DNA of 64,000 bases from positions 151,574 through 215,573 of the forward strand of contig JAFTYP010000022.1 of the NCBI GenBank assembly GCA_017461345.1, read 5' to 3'. Both the position numbers and the translations under genes were made by a program. Below the pieces are notes generated by a model, which was given only the letters and a program-made list of their open reading frames with translations, was not told the origin of the DNA and searched no databases. Shown piece after piece: positions 39,239-48,304 of the stretch. This DNA is from Bacteroidaceae bacterium. GTDB taxonomy: Bacteria > Bacteroidota > Bacteroidia > Bacteroidales > Bacteroidaceae. Each line of letters begins with the position of its first letter. Within the stretch, counting starts at the first letter, position 1.

Positions 39239-40256
39239 TTTATACGCAAAAGATGCAACCTTTCCTACCTCTTTTAGGCTAACTGAACGCAGGAAAAGGT
39301 TGAAGAAATCCTGATAAAATAACGTTCCTTTTGTTATCGTTTTGCAAATTTAGTAAAAAAACGGAGCATACAATAATATATAGCATATTAAAATTGTGTT
39401 CTCTTACTATTTTTGACATACTTCTTCCCTTAAACAGGATAACACGCCATAAAGATTGTCATCCCAAACTCCTTGCCACAAGGCGTATTTCACCCTGAAT
39501 GTGTGCACCTCGGATGTAAGTCCTGAACACAAAAAGCCTCATAAGTCACATATGTTGAACTTATGAGGCTTTTGAGCGGAGAGAGAGGTTTGTGAGCCTT
39601 CCGCCTAAAGCGTTGATTTTCAGTCTTATTCTTCTTTACTATTCTGTCAATGTAACACTTTTGTCATCAAAAGTCTTTTCAGAGATTTGCTGCCAACTGT
39701 TATTCAACGGCTTATATGTTAATTTGAGAGAACGGTCTTGAACTGTCTCTTTGAACCCCTCTCTTTTTTAGTTAGTTAGCAATCTGTTGGACTCTTATAT
39801 AACACAAAATGAACACTATTCTGTTAGTCGCTTTGACCACGACTTGACTATCACCACAGTCTTCTTACGCAAGTGCAAAGTTACGAAAAAACGAACACAT
39901 TTCCAAAGAATACAATATAAAAAAACGTACATGACGAATGAAATCTATTTTTTCTAGCTGAAAACGTAATGTATACAATGTGTTCTCTTGATAAATAGTT
40001 TTTCACCAAACAAATCTCTTTATAAATATAATAATGTATAAAGGTATATTATATATAGTCTTTTAATGCTACTTATGATGTACTCTTTGTTATATTATAT
40101 AGTTAAGATAAAAAGCATTTTATTTAGCCATGAAATAGCAAAGCATGGTTTAATGGCTACACAAATTATACTTTAATCAGATTTTAACATATTATCCTTG
40201 TTGAAGTCATAAATAATCCTTTCCTTTGTATCGTGTAACTTAAAACACTGTACCAT
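39239..40256. other. About 1 kb gene-free junction between chromosome and accessory region
   Basis: No convincing coding sequence. It contains a strong hairpin at 39531-39573 and then, from about 39,890, very AT-rich DNA. The segment 39575-39600 resembles the 3' end of a serine tRNA on the minus strand but has no T-loop, so it was not called. Short low-complexity stretches such as TATATTATATAG are present. This may be the left boundary of integrated DNA. Confidence 0.5.
39531..39573 (+). terminator. Strong bidirectional hairpin
   Basis: AAAAAGCCTCATAAG pairs with CTTATGAGGCTTTT across a 14-base loop. The A and T flanks allow termination on either strand, although no gene ends within 290 bp of it. 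Confidence 0.6.
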
Positions 40257-41695
40257 AAGGAAAATATTATTGGCAGAAAACAGGAAATAGCCGAATTGTA
40301 TCGGCATCTAAATAGTAATAAGGCAGAATTTATTGCAGTATATGGTCGCCGACGTGTGGGCAAGACATTTCTCATAAACGAAGTATTTCGTGAGAACATG
40401 GTATTTCGTCATACTGGCATCTCACCCTATAACCGTAAACGGAAGTCTGCTTTGAAGGACCAATTGCTAAACTTTTACTTCTCATTAATCAGACATGGCA
40501 TGGAAGGTATAAGCCAACCAAAGTCATGGATGGAAGCTTTATTCTTATTAGAGCAACATTTGGAGCGAATATACAATGGGAGCCGTCAAGTAGTCTTCAT
40601 TGACGAACTACCATGGATGGACACGCCACGTTCGGGCTTTTTGACAGCATTGGAAGCCTTTTGGAATGGTTGGTGCAACAGCCGACAGAACCTTTGCCTT
40701 GTTGTTTGTGGCTCCGCAACGTCATGGATGATTGACAATCTCATCAATAACAAGGGCGGACTTTACGGTCGTCTTACCTGTGAGATGAAGCTCCATCCTT
40801 TCACGCTTCATGAATGCGAAGATTTTTTCATTAATCGTAACGTCAAACTATCGCGTTACAATATAGTACAGGCTTATATGATCATGGGAGGCATACCTTA
40901 TTACCTCGATTATTATAATCCATCATATAGCCTAGCGCAGAATATTGACGCCATGTTTTTTGCCGACAAGCCCAAACTCGGTGACGAATTCAACCGCCTT
41001 TTTAACTCTGTTTTTGACCACTCAGGTGAATGTATGAAGATTGTACGTTTACTGGGCAAACGTCATGCTGGATTTACGCGTGAAGAAATTGCCAGACAAA
41101 CAGGCATCACTCTTAACGGTGAGTACTCAAAAATGATGAAAGCACTTGCAAGTAGCGATTTCGTTACACGTTATATACTTTTTGGGCAAAGTAAACGAGA
41201 AGAGTATTACAGGCTCTCTGATTGTTTTTGTTGGTTTTGGCTTCATTTCAAGGAAAACAAGCAAATTGTGGAAACTGACTATTGGCAGCATCATCTGAAG
41301 GAGCCGTCAATTAACTCTTGCGTGGACTTGCTTTTGAAGAAATCTGTATGCAGCATATTATTCAGATTAAATCTGCACTCCAGATTGCCGGCGTGTCTTC
41401 AATCGATTCCTCTTATATTGTTCGAGGGAATGATGAAGTCGAAGGAATACAAATTGACTTAATCATTGACAGGGCAGACGATGTGATTAATGTCTGCGAA
41501 ATGAAGTTCTGCAAATCATATTTTGAAGTAACACAATCTTATGCAGAAAAACTTGCTTGCAGGACAGCACTGTTGGAATCCCGGAACCCGGGAAAAACAT
41601 TCCTCATGACCCTTATCAGTGCAAAAACATTAAAGCAAAACGAGTATTCAGAAATATTCTCGTCAAATATTTCCATTGACGAGTTATTTAGGTAA
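40257..41695 (+). pseudogene. AAA ATPase with DUF234-like C-terminus, frameshifted
   Basis: Homologous to the archaeal/bacterial-type ATPases of about 460 residues. The P-loop is AVYGRRRVGKTFLINEVF and the Walker B region is VVFIDELPWMDTPRSG; YGRLTCEMKLHPFTLHECED and IMGGIPYYLDYY are typical of the group. In-frame residues IIGRKQEIAELYRHL upstream of the first ATG (40296) match the normal N-terminus, but no start codon precedes them. Near 41318 the frame breaks: the C-terminal domain (RGLAFEEICMQHIIQIK, QIDLIIDRADDVINVCEMKF) continues one frame over, as if one G was lost in an NSW-RGLAFE context. It is probably inactive. Confidence 0.82.
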
Positions 41696-42022
41696 TGTAA
41701 GAGCGCTACCAGGTCGTATTTATACAAATATGTAACAAAATTGCCAACTGCTGTTTCAGGATAAACAAATTAAATAAAGAGGGAAAATGAATGAGAAGAT
41801 GTTCACATTCATAATTCCACAATAATTCTATATCACATAAATATCAGTGTGGTATAGTGTGTTTAATTATAACTTTAGAGGGACTTCCATGGCAAACGCG
41901 CTTTGGAAGTTTTTTGTATAACCATTCACCCTATTCTGAAATCCGCACAAAAAAAAAAAACGAAAGTCGAGAATATGGACAAATGTTGATTTTGTGTGCA
42001 CATTTCATCCGTCAAACAAGTG
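41696..42022. other. Gene-free spacer with hairpin and poly-A tract
   Basis: About 330 bp, AT-rich. ACTTCCA and TGGAAGT (41883-41910) form a hairpin followed by TTTTTTG, a possible terminator. A run of 12 A lies near 41949-41960. No frame is supported. Confidence 0.5.
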
Positions 42023-42030
42023 TAACTTTG
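42023..42030 (+). promoter_or_regulatory. -7 element of the XRE regulator operon
   Basis: TAACTTTG ends 8 bp before the regulator ATG at 42039, so the leader is very short. The -33 position is poorly matched. Confidence 0.55.
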
Positions 42031-42038
42031 CAAAACAA

Positions 42039-42455
42039 ATGAAAATAAGACTAGGTTATATCATCAAAAAATATCGTGAAGCCCACAATTATGACCAGGC
42101 TTCACTCGCAAGACTCGCGCGACTTACGCGGGGAAAGGTCGTATATATCGAGAATGACAAATCAACTCAGAAAGAGGAACAGTTGGAAAAACTGGCAAAT
42201 GCCATGGGAAGCACATGGCTTGATATGGTAATAGCAACAGCACTTCCCAAATGGATGGATGCTGGCAAAGAACCGCATCTTGTAGACGAGCATGGCAAAA
42301 TCATGCCCAAAGTCTTATTGGAAATCCTGAAGGATTCCATCAAGTCTCAATCAAGGGAAGCCATCCTGCTAACTGAGTTGTGTGAAATAAAGGATAACAA
42401 AAAGTTTTTCATAAATATAAATACAGAAAATAATGGAAGTAATAACTGTAGATAG
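42039..42455 (+). CDS. XRE-family helix-turn-helix regulator
   Basis: A 138-residue protein. The HTH_3 domain covers residues 4-60: LGYIIKKYREAHNYDQASLA, then RLTRGKVVYIENDKSTQ. The start at ATG 42039 lies just behind a TAACTTTG element. The C-terminal half (PKWMDAGKEPHLVDEHGKIM) is unassigned. It overlaps the next gene by 23 bp. As the first gene of the mobile-element replication module it is a likely autoregulator of element maintenance. Confidence 0.8.
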   Translation: MKIRLGYIIKKYREAHNYDQASLARLARLTRGKVVYIENDKSTQKEEQLEKLANAMGSTWLDMVIATALPKWMDAGKEPHLVDEHGKIMPKVLLEILKDSIKSQSREAILLTELCEIKDNKKFFININTENNGSNNCR

Positions 42456-42807
42456 TGAGGTCTATCAGCAATTCAGCGAACGTCTGGACAGAATTGAAAA
42501 CTATATTGAGCGAGCGGCCAATATGGAACACAGCATAGGCAAAGCACTATTGATGACAACACGTGATGTAATGGAAACGCTCCAGGTCTCACAGTCCACC
42601 TTATTCCGGTGGCGACGAGACGGGAAGATACAGACCATTGTCATGCCCTCTGGTGAGCTTCGTTTCAAGTTTGAAGAAATCTACACGGCTTTAAGGTGTT
42701 GTCAGATTCGTGTCCAAGGATGTTCAAAAGAAACGACCATCAAGCGAATGGACGAATTTAAGAACACAACTATTACAAAAAACATCAGAGAATTAACAAA
42801 AGAATAA
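42433..42807 (+). CDS. Helix-turn-helix (excisionase/MerR-like) protein
   Basis: A 124-residue protein. An N-terminal coiled stretch (VYQQFSERLDRIENYIERAA) precedes an HTH_17-like domain (MTTRDVMETLQVSQSTLFRW then RRDGKIQTIVMPSGELRFKF). This layout is common among Bacteroidota mobile-element regulators lying next to a second HTH protein and a RepA-like ATPase, as here. It may act as excisionase or as a replication regulator. Confidence 0.78.
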   Translation: MEVITVDSEVYQQFSERLDRIENYIERAANMEHSIGKALLMTTRDVMETLQVSQSTLFRWRRDGKIQTIVMPSGELRFKFEEIYTALRCCQIRVQGCSKETTIKRMDEFKNTTITKNIRELTKE

Positions 42808-42812
42808 TTGAA

Positions 42813-43133
42813 ATGGGCGAAAGAGAAAGAACAATCCTAGAATTACAAAAGAAGGTAGATTACATCCAAAAAGTAGCAGACAGAGTAAGTCCTTTGGAGG
42901 AGAGACTCTACAATCTGGAAAAACAGACCATATCCTCCAAGGATATTCTCACATTACAAGAGGCAGCAATTTATATGGGCATATCACTGAGTCAAATATA
43001 CAAGTTGACCAGCACGCAGAGTATTCCACATTACAAGCCCAGAGGTAAAATGTGCTACTTCGAGAGAAAGGAACTTGATACATGGCTATTACGGAACCAC
43101 AACGGGCCTGATATAATTATTAATAATGAATAG
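42813..43133 (+). CDS. Helix-turn-helix domain protein (excisionase family)
   Basis: A 106-residue protein. A predicted coiled coil (ILELQKKVDYIQKVADRVSP) is followed by an excisionase-type winged helix (ILTLQEAAIYMGISLSQIYK then IPHYKPRGKMCYFERKELDT). It starts 5 bp after the preceding HTH gene and its stop overlaps a further small frame by 8 bp. The pair of HTH genes is a recurrent module of Bacteroidota mobilizable elements. Confidence 0.8.
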   Translation: MGERERTILELQKKVDYIQKVADRVSPLEERLYNLEKQTISSKDILTLQEAAIYMGISLSQIYKLTSTQSIPHYKPRGKMCYFERKELDTWLLRNHNGPDIIINNE

Positions 43134-43293
43134 AAGTAAAGGACATATAGAGATAGATAGTCCCAACGAGGAAGAACTTGAATCCCTCATCAGGTTCTCA
43201 ACCATCAGTGTGACTGAATATCTGCCAAACCATATTATTCATGGAAGAAGAAATTATAGAACAGAAGATGGCGGGACAAAGCCAGTGGTCTGA
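43126..43293 (+). CDS. Possible 55-residue protein overlapping the RepA-like gene
   Basis: The frame opens at ATG 43126, overlapping the HTH stop by 8 bp (ATGAATAG), and closes at TGA 43291-43293, 53 bp inside the RepA-like gene. The product begins MNRSKGHIEIDSPNEEELES. It fills the otherwise empty 107 bp between two tightly packed genes. No family is recognised; the long overlap with RepA makes the call uncertain. Confidence 0.4.
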   Translation: MNRSKGHIEIDSPNEEELESLIRFSTISVTEYLPNHIIHGRRNYRTEDGGTKPVV

Positions 43294-44332
43294 TAGGGAA
43301 CTTGCCGCCCTCCTTCAAAATGCCACTATCAAGGCAACGGACAAGTTTGACGTTCCGCCGGAGATTCTTTGGGTTGGAGATTCGACCATCGCAACCTTTG
43401 GGAACTTCAGTGCATCGACAGGAAAAGCAAAAAGCCGTAAGACATTCAATGTCTCTGCCATTGTCGCCGCCTCGTTAATTAATGGAACCATCTTAAAGTA
43501 CAAGGCTTGCCTCCCTGCCAAACAACGGAAGATATTATATTTTGATACCGAACAAAGCCGATACCATTGCCATAACGTTCTGACAAGGATACTGAAGCTA
43601 GCCAATCTTCCGACAGACAAAGACCCTCAGAACATGAAATTCATTGGACTCAGGGAATACTCGCCTACCCTTCGCCTTCAACTTATTGATTATGCTATGA
43701 AGACGAGCAAGGGATATGGTCTTGTCGTCATTGATGGCATTCGTGACTTGATGTATGACATCAACAGCGCAAGAGAAAGCATTGACTTGATAACAAAGAT
43801 GATGGCATGGTCCAGTCGTTATAACCTTCACATTCATTGCGTCCTGCACTTGAATAAGGGAGATGACAATACAAGAGGTCACATTGGAACTGAATTGAAC
43901 AATAAAGCCGAGTCTGTTCTTGTCATAAGCAACAGCAAGACCAATAAGTCAGTAAGTGAACTGAAACCAATGCATATGAGGTCAAAGGAGTTTGATCCCT
44001 TCGCCATCACCATTAATCCAGACGGGCTACCTGTTCTGGTTGAGCATTATGACTGGGAGCAGCCTAAGGCAGGCTACACCATACAAGACTTGCCAGAAGC
44101 GAAGCATCGGGAGGCATTAGCCGTGACATTTGCAGATGGTGATATTTCAAGGTATGTTGAACTAATTAATGCGCTCATCAAGGGTTATGCAGAGATTGGT
44201 TTCCAGCGAAGTCGGAGTTGTATGACAGAGGTATACAAATTCCTTGTGTCACAGGGAGCCATTGTAAAAGACCAAAACGGATATCATTATAACTCCGACT
44301 TTGAAATGGGTGAATTAGATGATGAGAAATAA
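43241..44332 (+). CDS. RepA-like AAA ATPase / replicative helicase-type protein
   Basis: A 363-residue RecA-fold ATPase (AAA_25 type). The P-loop-like element is FSASTGKAKSRKTFNVSAIV near residue 63. YFDTEQSRYHCHNVLTRILK near 108 and the Walker B GLVVIDGIRDLMYDINSARE near 163 follow, then HCVLHLNKGDDNTRGHIGTE near 202, the sensor region. Such proteins act as helicases in plasmid or element replication, as with RepA of RSF1010. It lies between two HTH genes and a primase, so the four form a replication/regulation module. Confidence 0.82.
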   Translation: MEEEIIEQKMAGQSQWSDRELAALLQNATIKATDKFDVPPEILWVGDSTIATFGNFSASTGKAKSRKTFNVSAIVAASLINGTILKYKACLPAKQRKILYFDTEQSRYHCHNVLTRILKLANLPTDKDPQNMKFIGLREYSPTLRLQLIDYAMKTSKGYGLVVIDGIRDLMYDINSARESIDLITKMMAWSSRYNLHIHCVLHLNKGDDNTRGHIGTELNNKAESVLVISNSKTNKSVSELKPMHMRSKEFDPFAITINPDGLPVLVEHYDWEQPKAGYTIQDLPEAKHREALAVTFADGDISRYVELINALIKGYAEIGFQRSRSCMTEVYKFLVSQGAIVKDQNGYHYNSDFEMGELDDEK

Positions 44333-44398
44333 ATTCTGAATTCAGTTTAGTTTGGTACAGTGTATATATAATGTAATGGACTAACACAAGTAAAAAGT

Positions 44399-45283
44399 AT
44401 GACTATAGAAGAAGCGAAATCTATCGACCTTAGAGAATTTCTTTCAGCTATAGACTGTAAGGAAGTCAAAACTCGCGGTTGCAATCATTGGTATCGTTCC
44501 CCTTTCAGAGATGAACATGATGCCTCGTTCAAGGTAAATGCCGAGCGCAACGAATGGTTCGATTTCGGAATTGACAAAGGGGGCAATATCATTGAACTGG
44601 GGAAAATGCTGTATAACACTTCCTATATTCCAGAGATTCTGCGCCACATTGCAACCCACGCTACCCAAATACCACATAAAAAGAAATATCCTTCTAATCA
44701 GACTCCTGTTGAGGATACACGCAAGAGTAATATTCAGCTATTACCTTTATCACATCCCGCACTGTTGTATTATGTAAAAGGCAGAGGCGTTAATATTGAA
44801 GTAGCAAAGATGTACTGCAAGGAAGTACACTATCAGGTGCGAGGACGGTCTTATTATGGAATCGCTTTTCTAAACCGTTCTGGTGGCATGGAAATACGTA
44901 ATCCGTTTTTCAAGGGGTGTGAAGGAGGCAAGGATATTTCCATTGTTCATTCCATTCAGGACAACGCGGCAAATCAATGCAGCATCTTTGAAGGATTCTT
45001 CAATTTCCTATCTTATATGACATTTAAGAGACAAGGGACAAACGGCATTTGCATATCAGATGAATGTGACTACATCATACTGAACTCCGTCAACAACATC
45101 GGTAAGTCATTCTCGTTTGCTGAGCAATATGAGTGCATACACTGCTATCTTGACAACGACAATGCCGGACATAAAGCTACCGAGACACTGATTGGCCTTT
45201 ACCCTGACAAGGCTATTGATGAAAGTTACCGCTATCAGCCACATAATGATTTGAACGACATGCTCATATTTAACAAGATATGA
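44399..45283 (+). CDS. DnaG-like primase with CHC2-type zinc motif and Toprim domain
   Basis: A 294-residue protein. The N-terminal zinc-finger-like part (TRGCNHWYRSPFRDEHDASF, ERNEWFDFGIDKGGNIIELG) matches the CHC2 primase domain of mobile elements. The Toprim domain shows the catalytic Glu in QCSIFEGFFNFLSYM and the DxD pair in CIHCYLDNDNAGHKATET. It should synthesise primers during element replication or after conjugative transfer. It is 66 bp downstream of the RepA-like ATPase. Confidence 0.85.
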   Translation: MTIEEAKSIDLREFLSAIDCKEVKTRGCNHWYRSPFRDEHDASFKVNAERNEWFDFGIDKGGNIIELGKMLYNTSYIPEILRHIATHATQIPHKKKYPSNQTPVEDTRKSNIQLLPLSHPALLYYVKGRGVNIEVAKMYCKEVHYQVRGRSYYGIAFLNRSGGMEIRNPFFKGCEGGKDISIVHSIQDNAANQCSIFEGFFNFLSYMTFKRQGTNGICISDECDYIILNSVNNIGKSFSFAEQYECIHCYLDNDNAGHKATETLIGLYPDKAIDESYRYQPHNDLNDMLIFNKI

Positions 45284-45484
45284 CATCCAAGATATCAATT
45301 ACACTTAATCATGGAAAGAGGTTTGATTGTAAGGAAGCTTGATGCACCATAATTTTTTGCATAATTCGGGCACGAAATAGTTATTTGACCGATAAATAGC
45401 CTCCAAAAGTCATAAAATCGCCGAAAAGGTTGCATGTGTCATAAATTTGTTGCATTTTTGCGACGGATTTAACATTTGTAAGTT

Positions 45485-46099
45485 ATGATGACGAACAAAA
45501 TATCTACGGAAATCGCAGGAATGACGCCTGGCATGGTGTTCTTTCCTTCAGACCTGGCAAAGGTGGGAACCAAGTCGTCCCATGTGCTGAAGGTGTTGGA
45601 GAGGGAAACCAAGGCTGGCACGATACTCAGGCTGGCCCAGGGAGTGTATTATTACCCCAAGACGGATGATAAATACGGTTTGGGCGTGATATACCCATCC
45701 TACGAAGAGGTGGCTGAAAGGATTGCCGAAAGGGATAAGATTACCATTGTTCCGACGGGTGCCTATGCCTTGAACAAACTTGGGTTCTCCACACAAGTCC
45801 CCATGAATCTTGTCTATATGACCGACGGTACCTCGAAGACCATCAAGATGAGCAACGGCTATTCCATCAAGTTCGTCCACACGACACAGAAGAACCTGGC
45901 TTATAAGAACAGGCTGTTGCAGATGCTGGTCTTTGCCCTGAAGGATATTGGAAAGGACAATATCACCGAGGAACAGACTGCAAGGGTCAGGACACTCCTA
46001 CAGAACACTCCGCTGGAACAGATCCGTGATGACTTGGGACTGATGCCAGCATGGATTAAAGATTTTATATTAAAACAGTATGAGCAACAAGTATTTTGA
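45485..46099 (+). CDS. AbiEi-like antitoxin (DUF6088 type)
   Basis: A 204-residue protein with an N-terminal winged-helix region (MTPGMVFFPSDLAKVGTKSS, LAQGVYYYPK) and the DUF6088/AbiEi core (YPSYEEVAERIAERDKITIV, PTGAYALNKLGFSTQVPMNL, VYMTDGTSKTI). AbiEi antitoxins repress their own promoter and counter the AbiEii nucleotidyltransferase, which is the next gene and overlaps by 20 bp. Type IV toxin-antitoxin systems of this kind give phage-abortive immunity or stabilise mobile elements. Confidence 0.85.
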   Translation: MMTNKISTEIAGMTPGMVFFPSDLAKVGTKSSHVLKVLERETKAGTILRLAQGVYYYPKTDDKYGLGVIYPSYEEVAERIAERDKITIVPTGAYALNKLGFSTQVPMNLVYMTDGTSKTIKMSNGYSIKFVHTTQKNLAYKNRLLQMLVFALKDIGKDNITEEQTARVRTLLQNTPLEQIRDDLGLMPAWIKDFILKQYEQQVF

Positions 46100-47114
46100 G
46101 ATAGACGATGAAGGAAAGAAACTCTTCATCACACAAACAGCACTGAAGACAGGGCTACCAGCCGCTGTGATTGAGAAAGACCTGTGGGTGACGGTTGTGC
46201 TGCAACTGGTGTTCCAACTGCCTTTTGCTGACAGGATTATCTTCAAGGGTGGTTCCAGTCTTTCCAAGACATGGGACTTGATAGGTCGCATGTCAGAGGA
46301 CGTTGACCTTGCCTACGACAGCAACTTTGGCATCTTTGAGGGCGATGAGCCGACTGTCAAGCAGATTAAGAAACTGAGGAAGCAATCTTCTCTGTTCGTA
46401 CAGAACGAGTTTTGCGAGGCACTGAAGTCAGCCATCACCAAGGCTGGACTAGATGACTGGTGTTCTGTGGAAGCGCAGCCTAACGGCACAGGAAACGACA
46501 CCTACCCAGAACCACGCCAATTGTACATCAGCTACAAGTCATTGTTCGAGGATAAATTGGCAGACACAAGTTACGCATACGTCAAGCCCATTGTCATGCT
46601 GGAAGTCAGTTCCAGGTCTCTTATTGAGCCAACGGGCAAGGCAAAAGTGAAGAGCATGATTGCACGTGAGTTCGCCAACATTGACACCGACATTGCCGAC
46701 ACCGACATCCGTACCGCCTTGCCCGAGAAGACCTTCCTCGAAAAAGTTTTCCTATTGCATGAAATGTTCGTCACGGACAGATGCCAGAGGGCAGAGCGGA
46801 AATCTCGCCACCTATACGATATTGAGCGGATGATGGACAAGGATTTTGCCTTGCAGGCTGTCAAGGATGATGCCCTTTGGAATAGCATCAATCGCCATCG
46901 CGCCCACTTCTCTTCCATCCACGGCGTTGACTACACCAAAGATTTGAGAAAGGAAATCAGGCTTACTCCACCAGATGAAGTCATGTCTCTATGGGAAGAG
47001 GACTACAAATACATGCATGAGCACATGATTTACGACGGTACGGCATTATCTTTTTCCGACCTCATGGCTCGTATGCATGAACTGGAAGAACGGTTTCACA
47101 ACTGTCTGTCTTGA
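46080..47114 (+). CDS. AbiEii/AbiGii-family nucleotidyltransferase toxin
   Basis: A 344-residue protein of the DNA polymerase beta-like nucleotidyltransferase fold. AVIEKDLWVTVVLQLVFQLP near residue 30 precedes FKGGSSLSKTWDLIGRMSED then VDLAYDS near residue 57, the GS and DxD-like metal motif. LPEKTFLEKVFLLHEMFVTD near 215 and RKSRHLYDIERMMD near 241 are conserved in the family. Related toxins add nucleotides to tRNA 3' ends. It is coupled to the AbiEi-like antitoxin and followed by a strong terminator, so the pair is a self-contained unit. Confidence 0.87.
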   Translation: MSNKYFEIDDEGKKLFITQTALKTGLPAAVIEKDLWVTVVLQLVFQLPFADRIIFKGGSSLSKTWDLIGRMSEDVDLAYDSNFGIFEGDEPTVKQIKKLRKQSSLFVQNEFCEALKSAITKAGLDDWCSVEAQPNGTGNDTYPEPRQLYISYKSLFEDKLADTSYAYVKPIVMLEVSSRSLIEPTGKAKVKSMIAREFANIDTDIADTDIRTALPEKTFLEKVFLLHEMFVTDRCQRAERKSRHLYDIERMMDKDFALQAVKDDALWNSINRHRAHFSSIHGVDYTKDLRKEIRLTPPDEVMSLWEEDYKYMHEHMIYDGTALSFSDLMARMHELEERFHNCLS

Positions 47115-47148
47115 TAGATGAAGTAGTGTAGCCATCATCTTATTTATT

Positions 47149-47194
47149 ACGCCAAAAGGAAGTTCCCATTGCGGGTCTTCCTTTTGGCGTTTAT
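47149..47194 (+). terminator. Rho-independent terminator after the AbiE pair
   Basis: CGCCAAAAGGAAG pairs with CTTCCTTTTGGCG across a 14-base loop, followed by TTTATTAT. Confidence 0.82.
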
Positions 47195-47213
47195 TATGCA
47201 TTACAGGACAAGT

Positions 47214-47249
47214 TTATAGTATGATAATTCGTCGATAATCATACTATAA
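47214..47249. repeat. Perfect 12-bp inverted repeat
   Basis: TTATAGTATGAT (47214-47225) and ATCATACTATAA (47238-47249) flank a 12-base centre. The left arm, extended to GTTTATAGTATGAT, recurs at 51701-51714 upstream of the integrase. It may be an operator or a recombinase site. Confidence 0.6.
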
Positions 47250-47406
47250 GAATAATTCGTGTTAAGATTTGGACTGGCGAAGGTCAAAGATTCATCCTGT
47301 CCTGAATAAAACCTGTTTCTTTGCACTTGCATTTCGAGAATGCAGTCTGAAAAGTCTGCTTTCGGAGTGGCAAAGAAACTGAAATCATATTCAAACAAAC
47401 AAAAGT

Positions 47407-47892
47407 ATGAGTCCATTTATGATATTCGCGGTTGTGCTGACTTTCGCCTACTTCGTCTATTTCGCCGTTACCATCATGCGTGACCTCTACGGAAAGAAGG
47501 ATGACGGGCAGAAGCAGGAGTCTGAAACCATTGATGTCGGCAGCATGGCCGATGAGGAAACTCCCGTCAGCGTCAGTGAGGACGAAGGCGGTTTCCACAT
47601 TGACGGTGAGGACGATGACGTGCAGTACACGGAACAGCTTTACGGTGACGGCGTTCGCGTCATAGAACCTAAAGACTATGCACCTTCTGTGGAGGAAGAT
47701 GCACAGCAAGGCGGTAAGGCACCCGTTACAAGTGCCCAATTGAATGAAGAGTTTGCCGAAGAAGCCGATGAACTGCAGCCCGACCATGAGTTTGTAGCTA
47801 CTCCCGAAGAGTACAGCATCTTCCTTCAGGAAAGACATAGTGCAAGAAGCAGACGAACCATTAGACGTGAGAACAGCATAGATGAACTGTAA
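47407..47892 (+). CDS. Conjugation-region membrane-anchored acidic protein
   Basis: A 161-residue protein with one N-terminal helix (MSPFMIFAVVLTFAYFVYFA) followed by a highly acidic, probably disordered body (SVSEDEGGFHIDGEDDDVQY) and a basic tail (QERHSARSRRTIRRENSIDE). It overlaps the next gene, a TraE-like pilin, by 11 bp, so it belongs to the transfer operon and occupies the place of TraD-like genes in CTnDOT-type systems. I cannot assign a Pfam family with certainty. Confidence 0.65.
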   Translation: MSPFMIFAVVLTFAYFVYFAVTIMRDLYGKKDDGQKQESETIDVGSMADEETPVSVSEDEGGFHIDGEDDDVQYTEQLYGDGVRVIEPKDYAPSVEEDAQQGGKAPVTSAQLNEEFAEEADELQPDHEFVATPEEYSIFLQERHSARSRRTIRRENSIDEL

Positions 47893-48226
47893 GACAATCC
47901 ATTTGCTGAAACCAGTCCTGGCAGGCATCCTGCTCCTTCCATCCCTGTCCGCCGCTGCCAAGTGCGGTGGCGTTGACTACAGTTGGGGAGCGGATGCCCT
48001 CGCCACGGCACACGACTATGTGGTGACGATGATGCTATACGTGCTCTACCTCGTCTATGCCGTCTCGTCCATCGTAGCCATCATTGGTGCCCTCCAGATT
48101 TATTTCAAGATGACCACGGGCGAGGGCGATGTCAGCAAGTCCATCATGATGCTCATAGGTGCCATCCTCTTCATCATCGGTGCCAGCATCGTGTTCCCGG
48201 CCTTCTACGGCTACAACATAGCCTGA
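47882..48226 (+). CDS. DUF4134 (TraE/VirB2-like) conjugation protein, copy 1
   Basis: A 114-residue protein with a signal-like N-terminus (LAGILLLPSLSAAAKCGGVD) and two transmembrane helices (YVLYLVYAVSSIVAIIGALQ, IMMLIGAILFIIGASIVFPA) separated by a short charged loop, as in VirB2-type pilins. DUF4134 proteins are the TraE component of Bacteroidota conjugation systems. A second DUF4134 gene follows 78 bp later. The stretch from here to traG is richer in G and C than the preceding replication module. Confidence 0.83.
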   Translation: MNCKTIHLLKPVLAGILLLPSLSAAAKCGGVDYSWGADALATAHDYVVTMMLYVLYLVYAVSSIVAIIGALQIYFKMTTGEGDVSKSIMMLIGAILFIIGASIVFPAFYGYNIA

Positions 48227-48304
48227 ATATGAAAAAAGAATCTCCAATGCGCAAAAGAGATATAATGTGTGTAGTAATCCATTAAAAAATTAAGAAACAA
48301 GAAA

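Noticed and set aside
39574-39612. tRNA-Ser 3' end (GCGGAGAGAGAGG on the plus strand)
   Set aside because: The complement ends like a serine tRNA acceptor/T arm (CCTCTCTCTCCGC), but the T-loop TTCGAAT and the rest of the cloverleaf are missing. At best it is a decayed fragment or attachment remnant.
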